Notes: generated from the sequence alone by a model not told the origin. A DNA stretch of 64,000 bases from Phycisphaerae bacterium (GCA_023150615.1 JAKLKO010000010.1:1-64000); one strand, 5' to 3'. Positions 6,216 through 15,980 are shown, counted from the stretch's first letter. Program-made: numbers and translations.

Positions 6216-6752
6216 TCAGCCGTCTTTGCGTTGCCAGGAGTAGGGGATGTCGTTTTCGTGCGGCGGGGCGCGGAACTCGTCCGGGTTCGCGTAGTTGTAA
6301 CACTCGGTCGTCACGTTGATGACGCAGCATTCCACGTCGGAGACGCACATCCAGCCGTGATAGACGCCCGGCGGGATGCGGACGAGCGCGGGCAGGTGCT
6401 CGCTGATGTAGATCTCGTTCACCTCGCCGCGCGTCGGCGAGCGATCGCGGGCATCGTACAGGCCGATCTTGATCGTGCCGCGGATGCAGTAGAAGTGATC
6501 GGTCTGGAGCTTGTGAAAGTGCCACGCCTTCACAACGCCGGGGTAGGTCGTCGTGAAATAGGCCTGGCCGAACTTCTCGAACCACGGATCATCGGCGCGG
6601 AGGATTTCGCCCAGCCGGCCGCGCTCGTCGGGCAGCACGCGGGCATGCCGTGCGCGGACGCCGTCGATGACGGCGGACCGGCCGCGGATGATCAGGGCGC
6701 CGTCGGACCAGACGACCTTGAGCGGCGGGAGCGCGGACTTGTCGATCGCCAT
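6216..6752 (-). CDS. RmlC-like dTDP-sugar 3,5-epimerase family cupin
   Basis: The product has 178 residues, the normal size for RmlC-type nucleotide-sugar epimerases. The cupin core is clear: GRLGEILRADDPWFEKFGQ, then TTYPGVVKAWHFHKLQTDHF, a turn at RGTIKIGLYDAR, and LVRIPPGVYHGWMC followed by NVTTECYNYANPDEF. The family acts on dTDP-4-keto-6-deoxyhexoses when making deoxysugars for surface glycans. In classical RmlC the catalytic His lies in a GLHYQ-type motif; here it is WHFHKLQTDH. This branch may therefore be a related epimerase or isomerase rather than strict RmlC. No rmlA, rmlB or rmlD neighbour is present. It is divergent from the large glycosyltransferase gene, with about 200 bases between the two starts. 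Confidence 0.75.
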   Translation of the reverse strand: MAIDKSALPPLKVVWSDGALIIRGRSAVIDGVRARHARVLPDERGRLGEILRADDPWFEKFGQAYFTTTYPGVVKAWHFHKLQTDHFYCIRGTIKIGLYDARDRSPTRGEVNEIYISEHLPALVRIPPGVYHGWMCVSDVECCVINVTTECYNYANPDEFRAPPHENDIPYSWQRKDG

Positions 6753-6958
6753 GCGAACGGGACTCCGTCGGGCGGGTCGCGAGTCTACGATGCGTGCAGG
6801 GGAGCGTCAATGCGCCGGCGGCGCGCGGATGGGATTCGCGAGCGAGCCGCGCGGCGCGTGCTTCGGAGGGAGCATCGCGCGGCGGCGCGTGGCCGGCCGT
6901 TGACACTCGCGCGGACGGCCCGGACGATAAGACGAAGGAGATTCACCTCGCCCCTGGC

Positions 6959-9900
6959 ATGAACACCGACGTCGTCGAGCCCGCGCCCCGGCTGTGTCGC
7001 GCCGAAGTCGTCGCGGAGTTGGCCCTCGCGCTGCGGGCGTCGGGGGTGGTCGACGTCTCGCTGGGCGCGTCTCGGATCGCGGAGGGGCTGCGGGGCGCGG
7101 CCGTATCGACGCGCGCGACGCAGTTTGTGCGGCCGTTGGATGGCACGTCGGCGGAGGTTCGGCTGCGCGGACTAAAGGGGGAGGCGCCCGGGGGACTGCG
7201 GTCGGGCTGGGGCGGATCGTACCTGACGGCGTGCGTGGACGTGCTTCAGCGGCTGCTGCCGGCCGAGCTGCCATCGGCGCTGTGGGGGCTGCGCGAGGGG
7301 GCGAGTGAGTGGCTTCTGGTCGCGGTTCGGACGCGGCCCTCGGCGGAGTACAACCGCTGGCACGGGACGGTGGTTCCGCGTCGGACGTGGCGGGCGCTGG
7401 TCGCGGCGCTGGGGTTCGAGTTGGTGGATGATCCGCGTTGCGCGGTGCTGGCGACGGAGGCCGAGCCTGCGGGGGATTGGGCGATCGAGCACTGGGCGCG
7501 GCTGGATCCGTTTCGCGACATGGGCGAGCCGGCGCTGTTCGTGATGCTCGCGCGTCGGCGCGAGGGCGCGGTTTCGCGCGAGGCGTTCGAGCGGACGGCG
7601 CGGCGGCTGCTCGGGGTGCGCGATCTGTCGCCGTTGCCGGCGCTGATTCACCAGGAGGCGGAGTCCATCTTCCTGCTGGGGCACATGCCCGACCTGTCGC
7701 TGCTCGCGCCTCTGTGGGCCGGCCTGTCGCGCGAGCGGTTTCGGGTGCTGTTCCGATCGGGGGCGGACCGGGTCATCTCGCCGGAGCGCCACGGGACGCT
7801 CGATGCGTGGCTCCGCGCGCGGCGGATCGTGTTCCAGTCCGTCTCGCGCGTCACGGACGCGGAGTGGAGTCACGGGCCATCGCCGCGGGCGTTCATCACG
7901 GCGTCGGAGTCGAGCGTCTCGCTGAGTCATCAGCTCAACGGTGCATTCGTGCTCGAGGCGCGCGCGCACGGCTATCACACGTTCCTGTTGCAGCACGGCA
8001 TCTGGTGCGAGGACACGCCGCTGCCGGTCGTGTTTCACTCGGAGCACGTGCTGGCCTGGTCGCCGGAGCATCGCGAGAGCTTTGCGGCCGTTGCGCCGCG
8101 GCGTCCGACGGGCGAGATTCGCCCGCGGGGTCTGGTCGAGGGCAACCGGTTCCACATCACGGGGTGCGCGAAGTTCGATCGTTACGCGGATCCGACGCCG
8201 GCGCCGGGTCCGGCGGATCTGTTCGGCGACTGGGCAGCGCGCTATGAGCGATCGGTGCTGCTGGCGACGAACCTGCACTGGCCGGCACACGTTGAGGCGG
8301 GTCCGCGGACTCGTGCGGCGCTGATCGACACAGCGCGTCGGATGCAGGAGACGCTGTTCATCATCAAGCTGCATCCGGTGGAGAACGCGGACGCGGAGAT
8401 TCTGGCGGCGATGCCGCTGAACGTCGTGCTGCTCGATGAGCCGGCGATCCTGCACGCGGGGCTGGAGACGACGCGGCTCGTGCGCGCAGTGGACGCGGTG
8501 GCGTGCACGCTGTCGACGGTGGCGCTGGAGGCGGTGCTGGCGGAGAAGCCGGTGTACGTGGTCGACACGAACAATCCGATGCGCTACGAGCACGTCGAGC
8601 CGGTGCCTCCGCCGGGGCTGGCGTCGCGGCTGTCGCGCGCGGCGATGACACCGGAGATGCGGGCGTTCCGGTCGTACTACTACGACACGGCGACGCTGGG
8701 TCTCGGGCGGAAGAACACGTGGGACGCGATCGCGGCGACGCTGGCCGGCGGTCCGCCGGCGGCGATGGACGTGGGGTTCGCGACGGCGCGGAGCTACGGC
8801 GTGCGGATGACGATGCTGCAGGCGGACATCGACGAGGCGCGGGCGTACCAGCTTCGACTGGAGCGAGAGATTGAGGCCGCGCGGCGGTATCAGGCGAATC
8901 TCGAGGCGCAGGCTCTCCGCATCGAGGAGTTGCAGCGGACGATCTCGACGTTGCAGGCACAGGCCGGGCCGGCGCCGCTACCGACGTCGAAACTGAACGA
9001 GGCGCGCGAACACGAACGAGCGCTCGACGCGAAGCTCCTCGGTTCGCGCGAGCGATTGTCGTACCTCGAACAGGAGCTGGAGAACCTGCGTCGGTGTTCG
9101 ACCGGCATGCGCGAACAGTGGACGCGGATTCCGGAGCTGGAGGCGGAACTGTCGCATGCGCGGCAACACACCGAGGCGGTGGGGCGGCATCTGGCCGCGG
9201 CGCGCGAGCAACTAACGGTCATCGAATCGGAGGCCGCGCGCGCGCAGGCGGCGGAGGCCGAGAGCCGCTTGCCGCGAGTCGACATCCTGGTCGTCGCGTA
9301 CAACTCGCAGCGGTGGCTCGATGGGTTCTTCGACGGCCTGCGGGGGTTGAGCTATGCGGGTTCGCGACTGCGGCTGATCTTCGTCGACAACGGATCGAGC
9401 GACGAGACGGTCGCCCGTGCGCGTCGCGCGTTGCGACAGATGCCGTTCGAGACGGAGCTGATCGAGACCGGCGTCAACCGCGGATTCACGGGCGGGTACG
9501 GGGAGGCGTTCGCGCACGCCCGCGGTGATTACTACTTCGTCGTGAACCTGGACACGGTGATCTCTCCGGACGCGCTGTCGCGGCTGGTGGAGATCATGGA
9601 GGCCGATCCATCGATCGGGATCGCCGAGGCGCGTCAGTCGCCGATGGAGCATCCGAAGTACTACGACGCGGTCACGCGGGAGACGAGCTGGTGCAGCGGG
9701 GCGTGCATGCTGGTGCGGTCGGCGGCGGTGCGGCAGGTTGGCGGCTTCGACGATCTGTTCTTCATGTACGCCGAGGACGTGGACCTGTCGTGGCGGATGT
9801 GGCTTCACGGCTGGCGCTGCGTGTACGTGCCGGAGGCGGTGGTTCAGCACTTCACGGAGGCGCTCGATCCGCACCGGACGCCGGCGCTCCAGACGTACTT

Positions 9901-11614
9901 CAGCATGCGCAACGGGGCGCTGATGCGCGTCATGTACGGCACGCCCGGCGAGATCGTACGGCATTACGCGGCGATGCTGCGGATCGTACTGCTCTCGCGC
10001 AATCCGCGCTGGCATCGCTGGCTGACGTTCAAGGCGATCCTGACGTCGCTGCGGAGATTTCGGCGCGCCTGGCACGGCCGGCGCGAGCGACGCGGACGCG
10101 GCCCGCATCCGTGGGTGTTCTTCAACGGCTGGCTCTATGGGCGTCACGCGCGGGACATTGCGGCGGCCTCAAACGGGGGCGAAGTCGTCGTAGACCTCAT
10201 CGAGCGCTTTCGGGCGGCTCGTAAGCACGTGGCCGGCGGTGTTCCGATCGAAGGGCACCTGCTTGCGCATCCCGGGGCGAACGTGGCCGGCGTCGCGAAG
10301 CAGGCGCTGCTGACGTACGCCGGCGGCGAGATCACGTACCACGTGGAGATTCCGGCAAATGCGTCCCTGAGCGGATCGATCGCCCCGCCGCAAGAGACAT
10401 TCTCGGGCGGCGGCACGGGCGAGTTCGAAATCCGGATCAACGGCGAGCGCTTGTGGAGCGACGCGATCGATGTGGAGCGGCCGGAGCACCGCTGCTGGCG
10501 GATGTTCGAGCACCCGGTGGAGCGCCGCTGGTGCGGACGCAAGGTCGACCTGACGTTGCGCTTCCAGAGCGTGCGCGGGCTGGCCTGGGGTCTGTGGGGC
10601 GAGCCGACGATTCGAACACGGAAGCAGCACCGCATCCCGACGACCGCCGAAGACGCTGCGTCTTGTTCCACGCAACCGGCCGTATCGATCGTGATCCCGA
10701 CGCATAATCGCGCCGCCGGCCTGCCGCGGATCATCGCGCGGCTGAAGGCGCAGGACATCGATGCCGAACGGTTCGAGGTCGTGCTGGTCGACAGCCGGTC
10801 ATCGGATCCGACGCCGGCCGTGGCGTCGCGACTGGCGGATGGCCATTCGAATCTGCGGCCGCTGCGGTGCGAGGCGCCGGGCGCGGCGGCGGCGCGAAAC
10901 ATGGGGATCGAGGCCGCGCGGGCGCCGCTCATCGTTCTGCTGGATGACGACATCCTCGTCGCGCCGGACTTCGTGCAGCAGATCCTCGCGGCGCACGAGG
11001 AGCATCCGGACCGGGTCCTGCTCGGCCGGATCCTCGCCCCATGGGAGGACGCGGTCGATCCGTTTCATCGCTTCCTGCTTCAGTCGCAGGACGTCAACGT
11101 GTACGACTTCCCCGATCCGACCGACGTCCCGGCGAACTACTTCTACACCGCGTGCGTTGCGATCCCGCGATCGGTTCTGGGGACCACGCGATTTGATGAG
11201 GGTTTCCGCGTCTACGGCGTCGAGGACATCGAGTTCGGTTTCCGGTTGCTGGTCGGTTCGACGCGGATGGTCTTTCTGCCGCACGTGCGCGTGTGGCACG
11301 AGTACTATCCGCGCTACGCGGACTATCGGCGCAAGAAGCGGAAGGCCGGGTACTCGCTCGGGTACTTCCTCCACACGCATCCGCAACTCGCGGATCGGTT
11401 CGTGTTCGAGCGGCGGATACGACACTTCTATCACGGCGTGCACATCGCCCTGCTGCTGACGCGACCGATCGCGGCGCTGCTGTACTTCTGGGAGCAAATC
11501 CGCTACGCGACCGGCCCGCTTCCGAGGCTGCTCTACCAGTGGATCTCTCACGACGTGCGGTTGTCGATGTACGGCGGGCTGCGGTCGTTCCGGCGCGGCG
11601 AGCCAGCCCCCTGA
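6959..11614 (+). CDS. Triple-domain glycosyltransferase with coiled coil, 1551 aa
   Basis: A very long surface-glycan synthase. Residues about 1-610 look like a GT-B enzyme of the CDP-glycerol/capsule transferase type (FLLQHGIWCED, FIIKLHPVENAD, then CTLSTVALEAVLAEKPVYVV). Residues about 613-760 are heptad-rich coiled coil. Residues about 770-965 are a GT2 domain (VDILVVAYNSQRW, VDNGSSDETV, MYAEDVDLSWRMW). A beta-rich region follows at about 1095-1230. A second GT2 domain occupies about 1239-1450 (VSIVIPTHNRAAGLP, LLDDDILVAP, YGVEDIEFGFRLL). The ATG at 6959 was chosen because upstream codons are Arg/Ala-rich noise; GAAGGAG lies 18 bases before it, rather far. It probably builds successive linkages of one repeating glycan exported by the nearby ABC pair. 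Acceptor and sugars are unknown. Confidence 0.8.
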   Translation: MNTDVVEPAPRLCRAEVVAELALALRASGVVDVSLGASRIAEGLRGAAVSTRATQFVRPLDGTSAEVRLRGLKGEAPGGLRSGWGGSYLTACVDVLQRLLPAELPSALWGLREGASEWLLVAVRTRPSAEYNRWHGTVVPRRTWRALVAALGFELVDDPRCAVLATEAEPAGDWAIEHWARLDPFRDMGEPALFVMLARRREGAVSREAFERTARRLLGVRDLSPLPALIHQEAESIFLLGHMPDLSLLAPLWAGLSRERFRVLFRSGADRVISPERHGTLDAWLRARRIVFQSVSRVTDAEWSHGPSPRAFITASESSVSLSHQLNGAFVLEARAHGYHTFLLQHGIWCEDTPLPVVFHSEHVLAWSPEHRESFAAVAPRRPTGEIRPRGLVEGNRFHITGCAKFDRYADPTPAPGPADLFGDWAARYERSVLLATNLHWPAHVEAGPRTRAALIDTARRMQETLFIIKLHPVENADAEILAAMPLNVVLLDEPAILHAGLETTRLVRAVDAVACTLSTVALEAVLAEKPVYVVDTNNPMRYEHVEPVPPPGLASRLSRAAMTPEMRAFRSYYYDTATLGLGRKNTWDAIAATLAGGPPAAMDVGFATARSYGVRMTMLQADIDEARAYQLRLEREIEAARRYQANLEAQALRIEELQRTISTLQAQAGPAPLPTSKLNEAREHERALDAKLLGSRERLSYLEQELENLRRCSTGMREQWTRIPELEAELSHARQHTEAVGRHLAAAREQLTVIESEAARAQAAEAESRLPRVDILVVAYNSQRWLDGFFDGLRGLSYAGSRLRLIFVDNGSSDETVARARRALRQMPFETELIETGVNRGFTGGYGEAFAHARGDYYFVVNLDTVISPDALSRLVEIMEADPSIGIAEARQSPMEHPKYYDAVTRETSWCSGACMLVRSAAVRQVGGFDDLFFMYAEDVDLSWRMWLHGWRCVYVPEAVVQHFTEALDPHRTPALQTYFSMRNGALMRVMYGTPGEIVRHYAAMLRIVLLSRNPRWHRWLTFKAILTSLRRFRRAWHGRRERRGRGPHPWVFFNGWLYGRHARDIAAASNGGEVVVDLIERFRAARKHVAGGVPIEGHLLAHPGANVAGVAKQALLTYAGGEITYHVEIPANASLSGSIAPPQETFSGGGTGEFEIRINGERLWSDAIDVERPEHRCWRMFEHPVERRWCGRKVDLTLRFQSVRGLAWGLWGEPTIRTRKQHRIPTTAEDAASCSTQPAVSIVIPTHNRAAGLPRIIARLKAQDIDAERFEVVLVDSRSSDPTPAVASRLADGHSNLRPLRCEAPGAAAARNMGIEAARAPLIVLLDDDILVAPDFVQQILAAHEEHPDRVLLGRILAPWEDAVDPFHRFLLQSQDVNVYDFPDPTDVPANYFYTACVAIPRSVLGTTRFDEGFRVYGVEDIEFGFRLLVGSTRMVFLPHVRVWHEYYPRYADYRRKKRKAGYSLGYFLHTHPQLADRFVFERRIRHFYHGVHIALLLTRPIAALLYFWEQIRYATGPLPRLLYQWISHDVRLSMYGGLRSFRRGEPAP

Positions 11615-13455
11615 GCCTCGTCCGGCGAGGCGGCCGCGGCACGCGGGGCGCGAACGAACATGCACCAGCCGGCCGCGATGAGCAGGGCCGCGGCCGCGGT
11701 GATCCATCCCGTCCAGAACGGTATGCGCGGGCGATAATGCATGCGGACTTCGTACTCGCCTGACGGCAGTCGGAATCGTCGTAGCCCCGATGGTGCATCG
11801 GCCGTCTTGATGTTCCGGCCCGCCGCTTCGATCGACCACCATCCATCATCGGCGTCGTTCCAGACGAGATCGCGCGGCGCCTCGGCCGGAACGACGATTC
11901 GGACCTCCGTCGGGGCGTAGCGAACGAGGCGATAGGCGACGGGCCGTGCGGTCTGAGCATCGCGGAGCTTGCCGGGGCCGCAGATCCAATCGAGCCGGCG
12001 GGCGAAGAAGTCATCCTCGTACGCCTTCACGGCCGCCGAGACGAATCCCCATGGCAGGAAGCGGTCGGGCATTGCAGGCGTGTTGCTGATCAGTCGCATC
12101 GTTGTTTCGTTACACAGCCGGCCGGCGTCGAGTGCGGCCTGTTCGTCGGCCGTGAAGATCACCTTGAAGTCTGGCGCGGGCGGCGGGTTCCACGGCGGCC
12201 ATGCTCGTACGGCGACGAGTTCGCGCGAGACGCACGTGGCGACGACGATGACGTCTGCGGCGAGGGCAATCGAGACGACAAGCTGCGCAGCCGGACGACC
12301 CCTGAGCCAGCGCTCGTGCGCCGCGTGCACGAGTCGTCCGAGGCCAAGCGCGGCCGCGGCGGGAATCAGCCAGGCGTGATCGGCGGGCGGATATTGATTC
12401 AATCGCGACCACGCGAAGTTTCCGGCGAGCCACGGCCGGATAATGCCGTATCGGCCGAGCGTGAAGTCGATGCCGAGGAGCAGGAGCGCGAGCAGGAACC
12501 AGTCGGTGGCGCGCCATCGCGGGACGAACACGATCGCGACGGCGAGCAGCCCGATTGCGGCAAACGTCAGGTGAAAGCGATCGAGCGTCGGGTCGGTCGC
12601 GTGCGGCCCGCAGGATTGTTCGACGGTGATCAGTGGGCGAAAGAAGCTGAGCAGCGTCTGCGGGTGCGTCGAGACGCGCATGGCCTGTTCGGGAGTGAGC
12701 GGTCGGGCGCGCGGCGTCACATCGAACCAGGTCTTCGCGGCGACGAGCGTGGGTGCGCCGGCGGCGATTCCGAGGGCCGATGCAAGCACGAACGAGCGAA
12801 GCGCCCGCCACGAGAGTCGGCGGGCGATGAGCAGCCCGATCGCGATCAACCCGGCGATTTGCCCGCCGAAGAGGAGCGTTGTGGGATAGCCGCCGTTGAT
12901 GCCGAAGACCCATGCGGCGGCGGTGCAGAGAGGGGCCCAGCGCCGGTCCTCCGCGAGGCCGAGCAGACCGAGCACAATATAGAGCGAAGCGGTGGCAGCG
13001 ATCAGGATCGGCAGGTGCGAGCCGTTGCCGAGCCAGAAGCCGGAGCCGGCAACCCACAGTCCGATCCACAGTGCGGCGAATGCGGAGAGTCGCAGGCGCC
13101 GCGCGATGGCGAACATGCCGAGGAACGTCGCGGCGTAGATCGCGAGCACGAAGATCGACGTCATGCGCGTCGTGCCGACGAACAGGAGCGCGAGAATCGG
13201 ATGCAGCGGCCCCATGTAGCCGAACTGAAGCTCGCGCGCCGCGGGGAATCCGCCGGCGAGGTAGGGAATCCACGCGGGGCTTTCGCCGGCTCGGATGGCG
13301 GAGGCGAACCACTGCATCACGGGGAGCATGAAGTCGGACGCGTCCCAAGGCACGACGTAGCGCGACGACAGAAGCCGGTGATGAATTGCGACCACGAGGC
13401 CGACGCCCAGGACGGCGCCGCCGAGGACCGTCCGTCGTGAATCGGCCGGGGTCAT
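11548..13455 (-). CDS. YfhO-like polytopic membrane protein, 635 aa
   Basis: An integral membrane protein with about ten hydrophobic segments in the first 400 residues, followed by a mostly soluble region and one more membrane segment near residues 590-610. The N-terminal loop YVVPWDASDFMLPVMQWFA resembles the extracytoplasmic loop of YfhO and other GT-C type proteins, which carry acidic residues there for lipid-linked sugar transfer. A role in decorating surface polymer is likely but not proven. The ATG overlaps the stop of the upstream GT2 gene by four bases (ATGA), which suggests coupled expression. The 3' end overlaps the convergent 1551-aa gene by 67 bases. Confidence 0.65.
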   Translation of the reverse strand: MTPADSRRTVLGGAVLGVGLVVAIHHRLLSSRYVVPWDASDFMLPVMQWFASAIRAGESPAWIPYLAGGFPAARELQFGYMGPLHPILALLFVGTTRMTSIFVLAIYAATFLGMFAIARRLRLSAFAALWIGLWVAGSGFWLGNGSHLPILIAATASLYIVLGLLGLAEDRRWAPLCTAAAWVFGINGGYPTTLLFGGQIAGLIAIGLLIARRLSWRALRSFVLASALGIAAGAPTLVAAKTWFDVTPRARPLTPEQAMRVSTHPQTLLSFFRPLITVEQSCGPHATDPTLDRFHLTFAAIGLLAVAIVFVPRWRATDWFLLALLLLGIDFTLGRYGIIRPWLAGNFAWSRLNQYPPADHAWLIPAAAALGLGRLVHAAHERWLRGRPAAQLVVSIALAADVIVVATCVSRELVAVRAWPPWNPPPAPDFKVIFTADEQAALDAGRLCNETTMRLISNTPAMPDRFLPWGFVSAAVKAYEDDFFARRLDWICGPGKLRDAQTARPVAYRLVRYAPTEVRIVVPAEAPRDLVWNDADDGWWSIEAAGRNIKTADAPSGLRRFRLPSGEYEVRMHYRPRIPFWTGWITAAAALLIAAGWCMFVRAPRAAAASPDEAQGAGSPRRNDRSPPYIDNRTS

Positions 13456-14324
13456 TGCGAGGTGGCGGGATCGCGCCGGATCTCGGCCGTCGCGCGGGCC
13501 GCCTGCGGCGCGGACGGCGGGCCGGCGCGGTAGGCCATCGGCCGCGCATCACCGAGGCGGAAGCGAACCATCGCGCCGAGGTAGCGGAAGAAGTCGGTGG
13601 ATCGGATCTTCTTTCCTTCTTCCCTGCCGCGCGGGCGGTACCGGATCGGATGCTCGTGGATGCGCACGCCCATCCGCGCCAGCTTGGTCGTGATCTCCGG
13701 TTCCATGGCGAAGCCGCGACTCACGAGGTTGACGTTTCGCGCAACGTCGGCGCGCATCATCTTGTAGCACGTGTTCATGTCGGTGAGATGGATGCCGTTG
13801 ATCAGGTTGCAGGTCAGGTTGAGCGCGCGATTGGCCCAGTAGGTCGGCAGCCGATGAAACTCGCGGCGGTCGCGCATGAACCGTGAGCCGTAGCAGACGT
13901 CGGCGCGGCCGGTACGAACGACGGCGAGCAGCGGAAGCAGGTCGGTCGGATCCAGCTCGAGATCGGCATCCTGAACGACGACGTACTCGCCACGGGCGTG
14001 GCGCAACGCGGTCTGGATGGCCGCGCCCTTGCCGGCGTTCATTTCGTGATAGAAGACACGAACGTCATCCCCCGCGGGCAGGTCGCGCAGAATGTCGCGG
14101 CTGCCGTCGCTCGAGCCATCATCCACGACGATGATCTCGACGGTGACGGGGAATGGAACCGCGCGGACCTTCTCGATAACCTGGCGGATCGTGCTGCGCT
14201 CGTTGTAGACCGGGATGAGGATCGAGAGGACGGGCGCGGTCGCCGTGCCGTCGTTCGGCGCGTTCAAGGAATCCTCCCGTCTGAGAACCGGACCCGCGAC
14301 CGCTGTCACGCTCACCCGAGACAT
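13452..14324 (-). CDS. GT2 family glycosyltransferase, dolichol-phosphate mannose synthase-like, 290 aa
   Basis: A GT-A fold GT2 enzyme. VLSILIPVYNERSTIRQVIE opens the domain near residue 32, IIVVDDGSSDGS is the nucleotide site, and QDADLELDPTDL carries the DxD-type metal site. The downstream motif GREEGKKIRSTDFFRYLG is typical of polyprenyl-phosphate sugar synthases of the DPM1/Ppm1 kind. There are no membrane segments. It probably loads a sugar onto a polyprenyl phosphate for the GT-C type protein encoded next, whose start overlaps its stop. That pairing of a lipid-sugar synthase with a lipid-sugar-using transferase is a common arrangement. The first 30 residues are poorly conserved-looking, and a start further in cannot be excluded. 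Confidence 0.8.
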   Translation of the reverse strand: MSRVSVTAVAGPVLRREDSLNAPNDGTATAPVLSILIPVYNERSTIRQVIEKVRAVPFPVTVEIIVVDDGSSDGSRDILRDLPAGDDVRVFYHEMNAGKGAAIQTALRHARGEYVVVQDADLELDPTDLLPLLAVVRTGRADVCYGSRFMRDRREFHRLPTYWANRALNLTCNLINGIHLTDMNTCYKMMRADVARNVNLVSRGFAMEPEITTKLARMGVRIHEHPIRYRPRGREEGKKIRSTDFFRYLGAMVRFRLGDARPMAYRAGPPSAPQAARATAEIRRDPATSQ

Positions 14325-14375
14325 TGTAACGGATGGAGGCGGCCCGCCAATGCGGGAACGCGCGAACTGCGCGGC

Positions 14376-15152
14376 TCAGTCCGTGCGCGCGGCCACCGGC
14401 GCGACTGCCGCGGCGGAATCGCGATAGGCGCGGATCACGTCGCCGGGCGCGCCATCGGCCGCGATCTCCCCGGCGCGCATCCAGATCGCGCGGTTGCAGT
14501 ATTGCTCGATAAGGTCCATCTGGTGCGAGACCAGAACGAGGATGCGGGCGCGGTCCATGAGGCGCCGCATGCGGTCCCTGGCCTTTTCCATCCAGTGGAT
14601 GTCGCCGACGCTGAAGACCTCGTCGAGCAGGAGGATCTCGGGGTCGATTTCGGTCGCGACGCTGAAGGCGAGCCGCTGCTGCATACCGGAGGAGTAGTAC
14701 TTGATGGGCGTGTCCGCGAACTCGCGCAACTCGGCGAAGTCGAGGATGGGGTCGACGCGGCGGCGCATCTCGCGCCGCGAAAAGCCCATGATCGCGCCGG
14801 TGAGGTAGATGTTCTCGAGGCCGCTCAGCTCGCCGTTGAAGCCGATGCCGATCTCGAGCAGGGGCACGAGGAACCCGCTGCGCGTCACACGGCCGCTCGT
14901 CGGCGGGTAGATGCGCGAGATCACCTTGAGCATCGAGGATTTTCCCGCGCCGTTGTCGCCGACGATGCCGAGCCGCTGGCCGTCGTCGATCGCGAGGGTG
15001 ATTCCGCGCAGCGCCGTGATGTCTCGCGTGGGCGCGCCGTATTGCCGCCGCAGAATGAAGTTTACGACGGTCTCCTTGATGGAGCGGTGCTGCGTGGAGT
15101 AGAGCCGGAAGCGCAGCCAGACGTCGTCGAGTCGGATGAAGGATGGGGCCAT
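14376..15152 (-). CDS. Polysaccharide ABC exporter ATP-binding subunit (Wzt-type), 258 aa
   Basis: The ATPase of a polysaccharide or teichoic-acid type ABC exporter. The Walker A is GIVGDNGAGKSSMLK, the signature is YYSSGMQQRLAFSVA and the Walker B is ILLLDEVFSVGD, all in the usual order. The segment between Walker A and the signature (LEIGIGFNGELSGLENIYL) is diagnostic of the Wzt/TagH/RfbE branch. It lacks the C-terminal carbohydrate-binding domain that some Wzt proteins carry, so chain-length selection by that route is not expected. It stands 30 bases downstream of the permease gene and is surely co-expressed with it. It powers export of a glycan, presumably made by the transferases around it. 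Confidence 0.88.
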   Translation of the reverse strand: MAPSFIRLDDVWLRFRLYSTQHRSIKETVVNFILRRQYGAPTRDITALRGITLAIDDGQRLGIVGDNGAGKSSMLKVISRIYPPTSGRVTRSGFLVPLLEIGIGFNGELSGLENIYLTGAIMGFSRREMRRRVDPILDFAELREFADTPIKYYSSGMQQRLAFSVATEIDPEILLLDEVFSVGDIHWMEKARDRMRRLMDRARILVLVSHQMDLIEQYCNRAIWMRAGEIAADGAPGDVIRAYRDSAAAVAPVAARTD

Positions 15153-15182
15153 GGGATTCGAACCCGCGCTGCGCGGCGGGCG

Positions 15183-15980
15183 CTAGAGCGCGAAGATGAG
15201 TCGATCCTCCGATCGCCAGAAGACGAGCAATCCGCCGACGAGGAACACGATGGAGACGGCGCCGGCCGTCAGCAACTCGGCGTTCGTCGGCAGGACGCCG
15301 TGATAGATGGGACGATGAAACAGTTCGATGACGGCGAACATGGGATTGAGCTTGAAGTACCAGCGGTACTCGTGCGGGATCATGCCCTGCCCGTCGGGCG
15401 TCTCGAGCGGATAGATGATCGGCGTCAGATAGAACCAGGCGCTGAGCAGCACGGAGATGAGATGGCGCATGTCGCGGAAGTGGGCGGTGACGAGCGCGGC
15501 AAGCGCGCCGAGTCCGAGCGTGACGGCGACGATGCAGGCGAACGAGACGGGCAGGAAGAGCAGTGCGGGCGTGAGCCGGAGGTTCGCGATCGGGCCGAGT
15601 ATCGTGAGCAAGACGATGAGCGACATGGCGAACGTGACGAGGTTCTGCAGCACGAAGCTGATCGGGAAGACCGCCTTGGGAAAGTACTGCCGCCGGAGCA
15701 TCGCCTCGCTGGAAACCAGGCTCATGCTGCATCCGTCGATCGACGAGGCGAAGAAGCTCCACGGCACGACGCCGCTGAGCACGTAGAGCGAGAAATTCTG
15801 CATGCGGAAGATGAGCGAGAAGACCAGGCTGATGACGACGAGCTGAAGCAGCGGATTAAGCAGGGACCAGAAGAACCCGAGGATCGACCGGCGGTACTTG
15901 ACCTTGAGTTCCTGCGCGACGAGGTTCTTGATGACTTCTCGGAACTGCCACAGTTCCCGGATTCGCTGAATCGGATGCAT
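15183..15980 (-). CDS. Polysaccharide ABC exporter permease (Wzm-type), 265 aa
   Basis: An ABC-2 type permease. The N-terminus holds the family's amphipathic start (LVAQELKVKYRRSILGFFWS), followed by about six membrane segments and the periplasmic loop before WYFKLNPMFAVIELF near the end. This motif order is characteristic of Wzm/TagG/KpsM-like exporters of lipid-linked polysaccharide. The ATG at 15980 (MHPIQRIRELWQFRE) fits the family start; a longer frame adds an Arg-rich leader with no support. It forms a two-gene unit with the ATPase gene 30 bases downstream. It lies about 95 bases after the pseudouridine synthase gene on the same strand, so it could share that transcript. Confidence 0.85.
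   Translation of the reverse strand: MHPIQRIRELWQFREVIKNLVAQELKVKYRRSILGFFWSLLNPLLQLVVISLVFSLIFRMQNFSLYVLSGVVPWSFFASSIDGCSMSLVSSEAMLRRQYFPKAVFPISFVLQNLVTFAMSLIVLLTILGPIANLRLTPALLFLPVSFACIVAVTLGLGALAALVTAHFRDMRHLISVLLSAWFYLTPIIYPLETPDGQGMIPHEYRWYFKLNPMFAVIELFHRPIYHGVLPTNAELLTAGAVSIVFLVGGLLVFWRSEDRLIFAL

Noticed and set aside
6124-6243. Plus-strand frame of 39 codons with GGAGG nine bases upstream
   Set aside because: Too short, no recognisable feature, and it runs into the end of the RmlC-like gene on the other strand.
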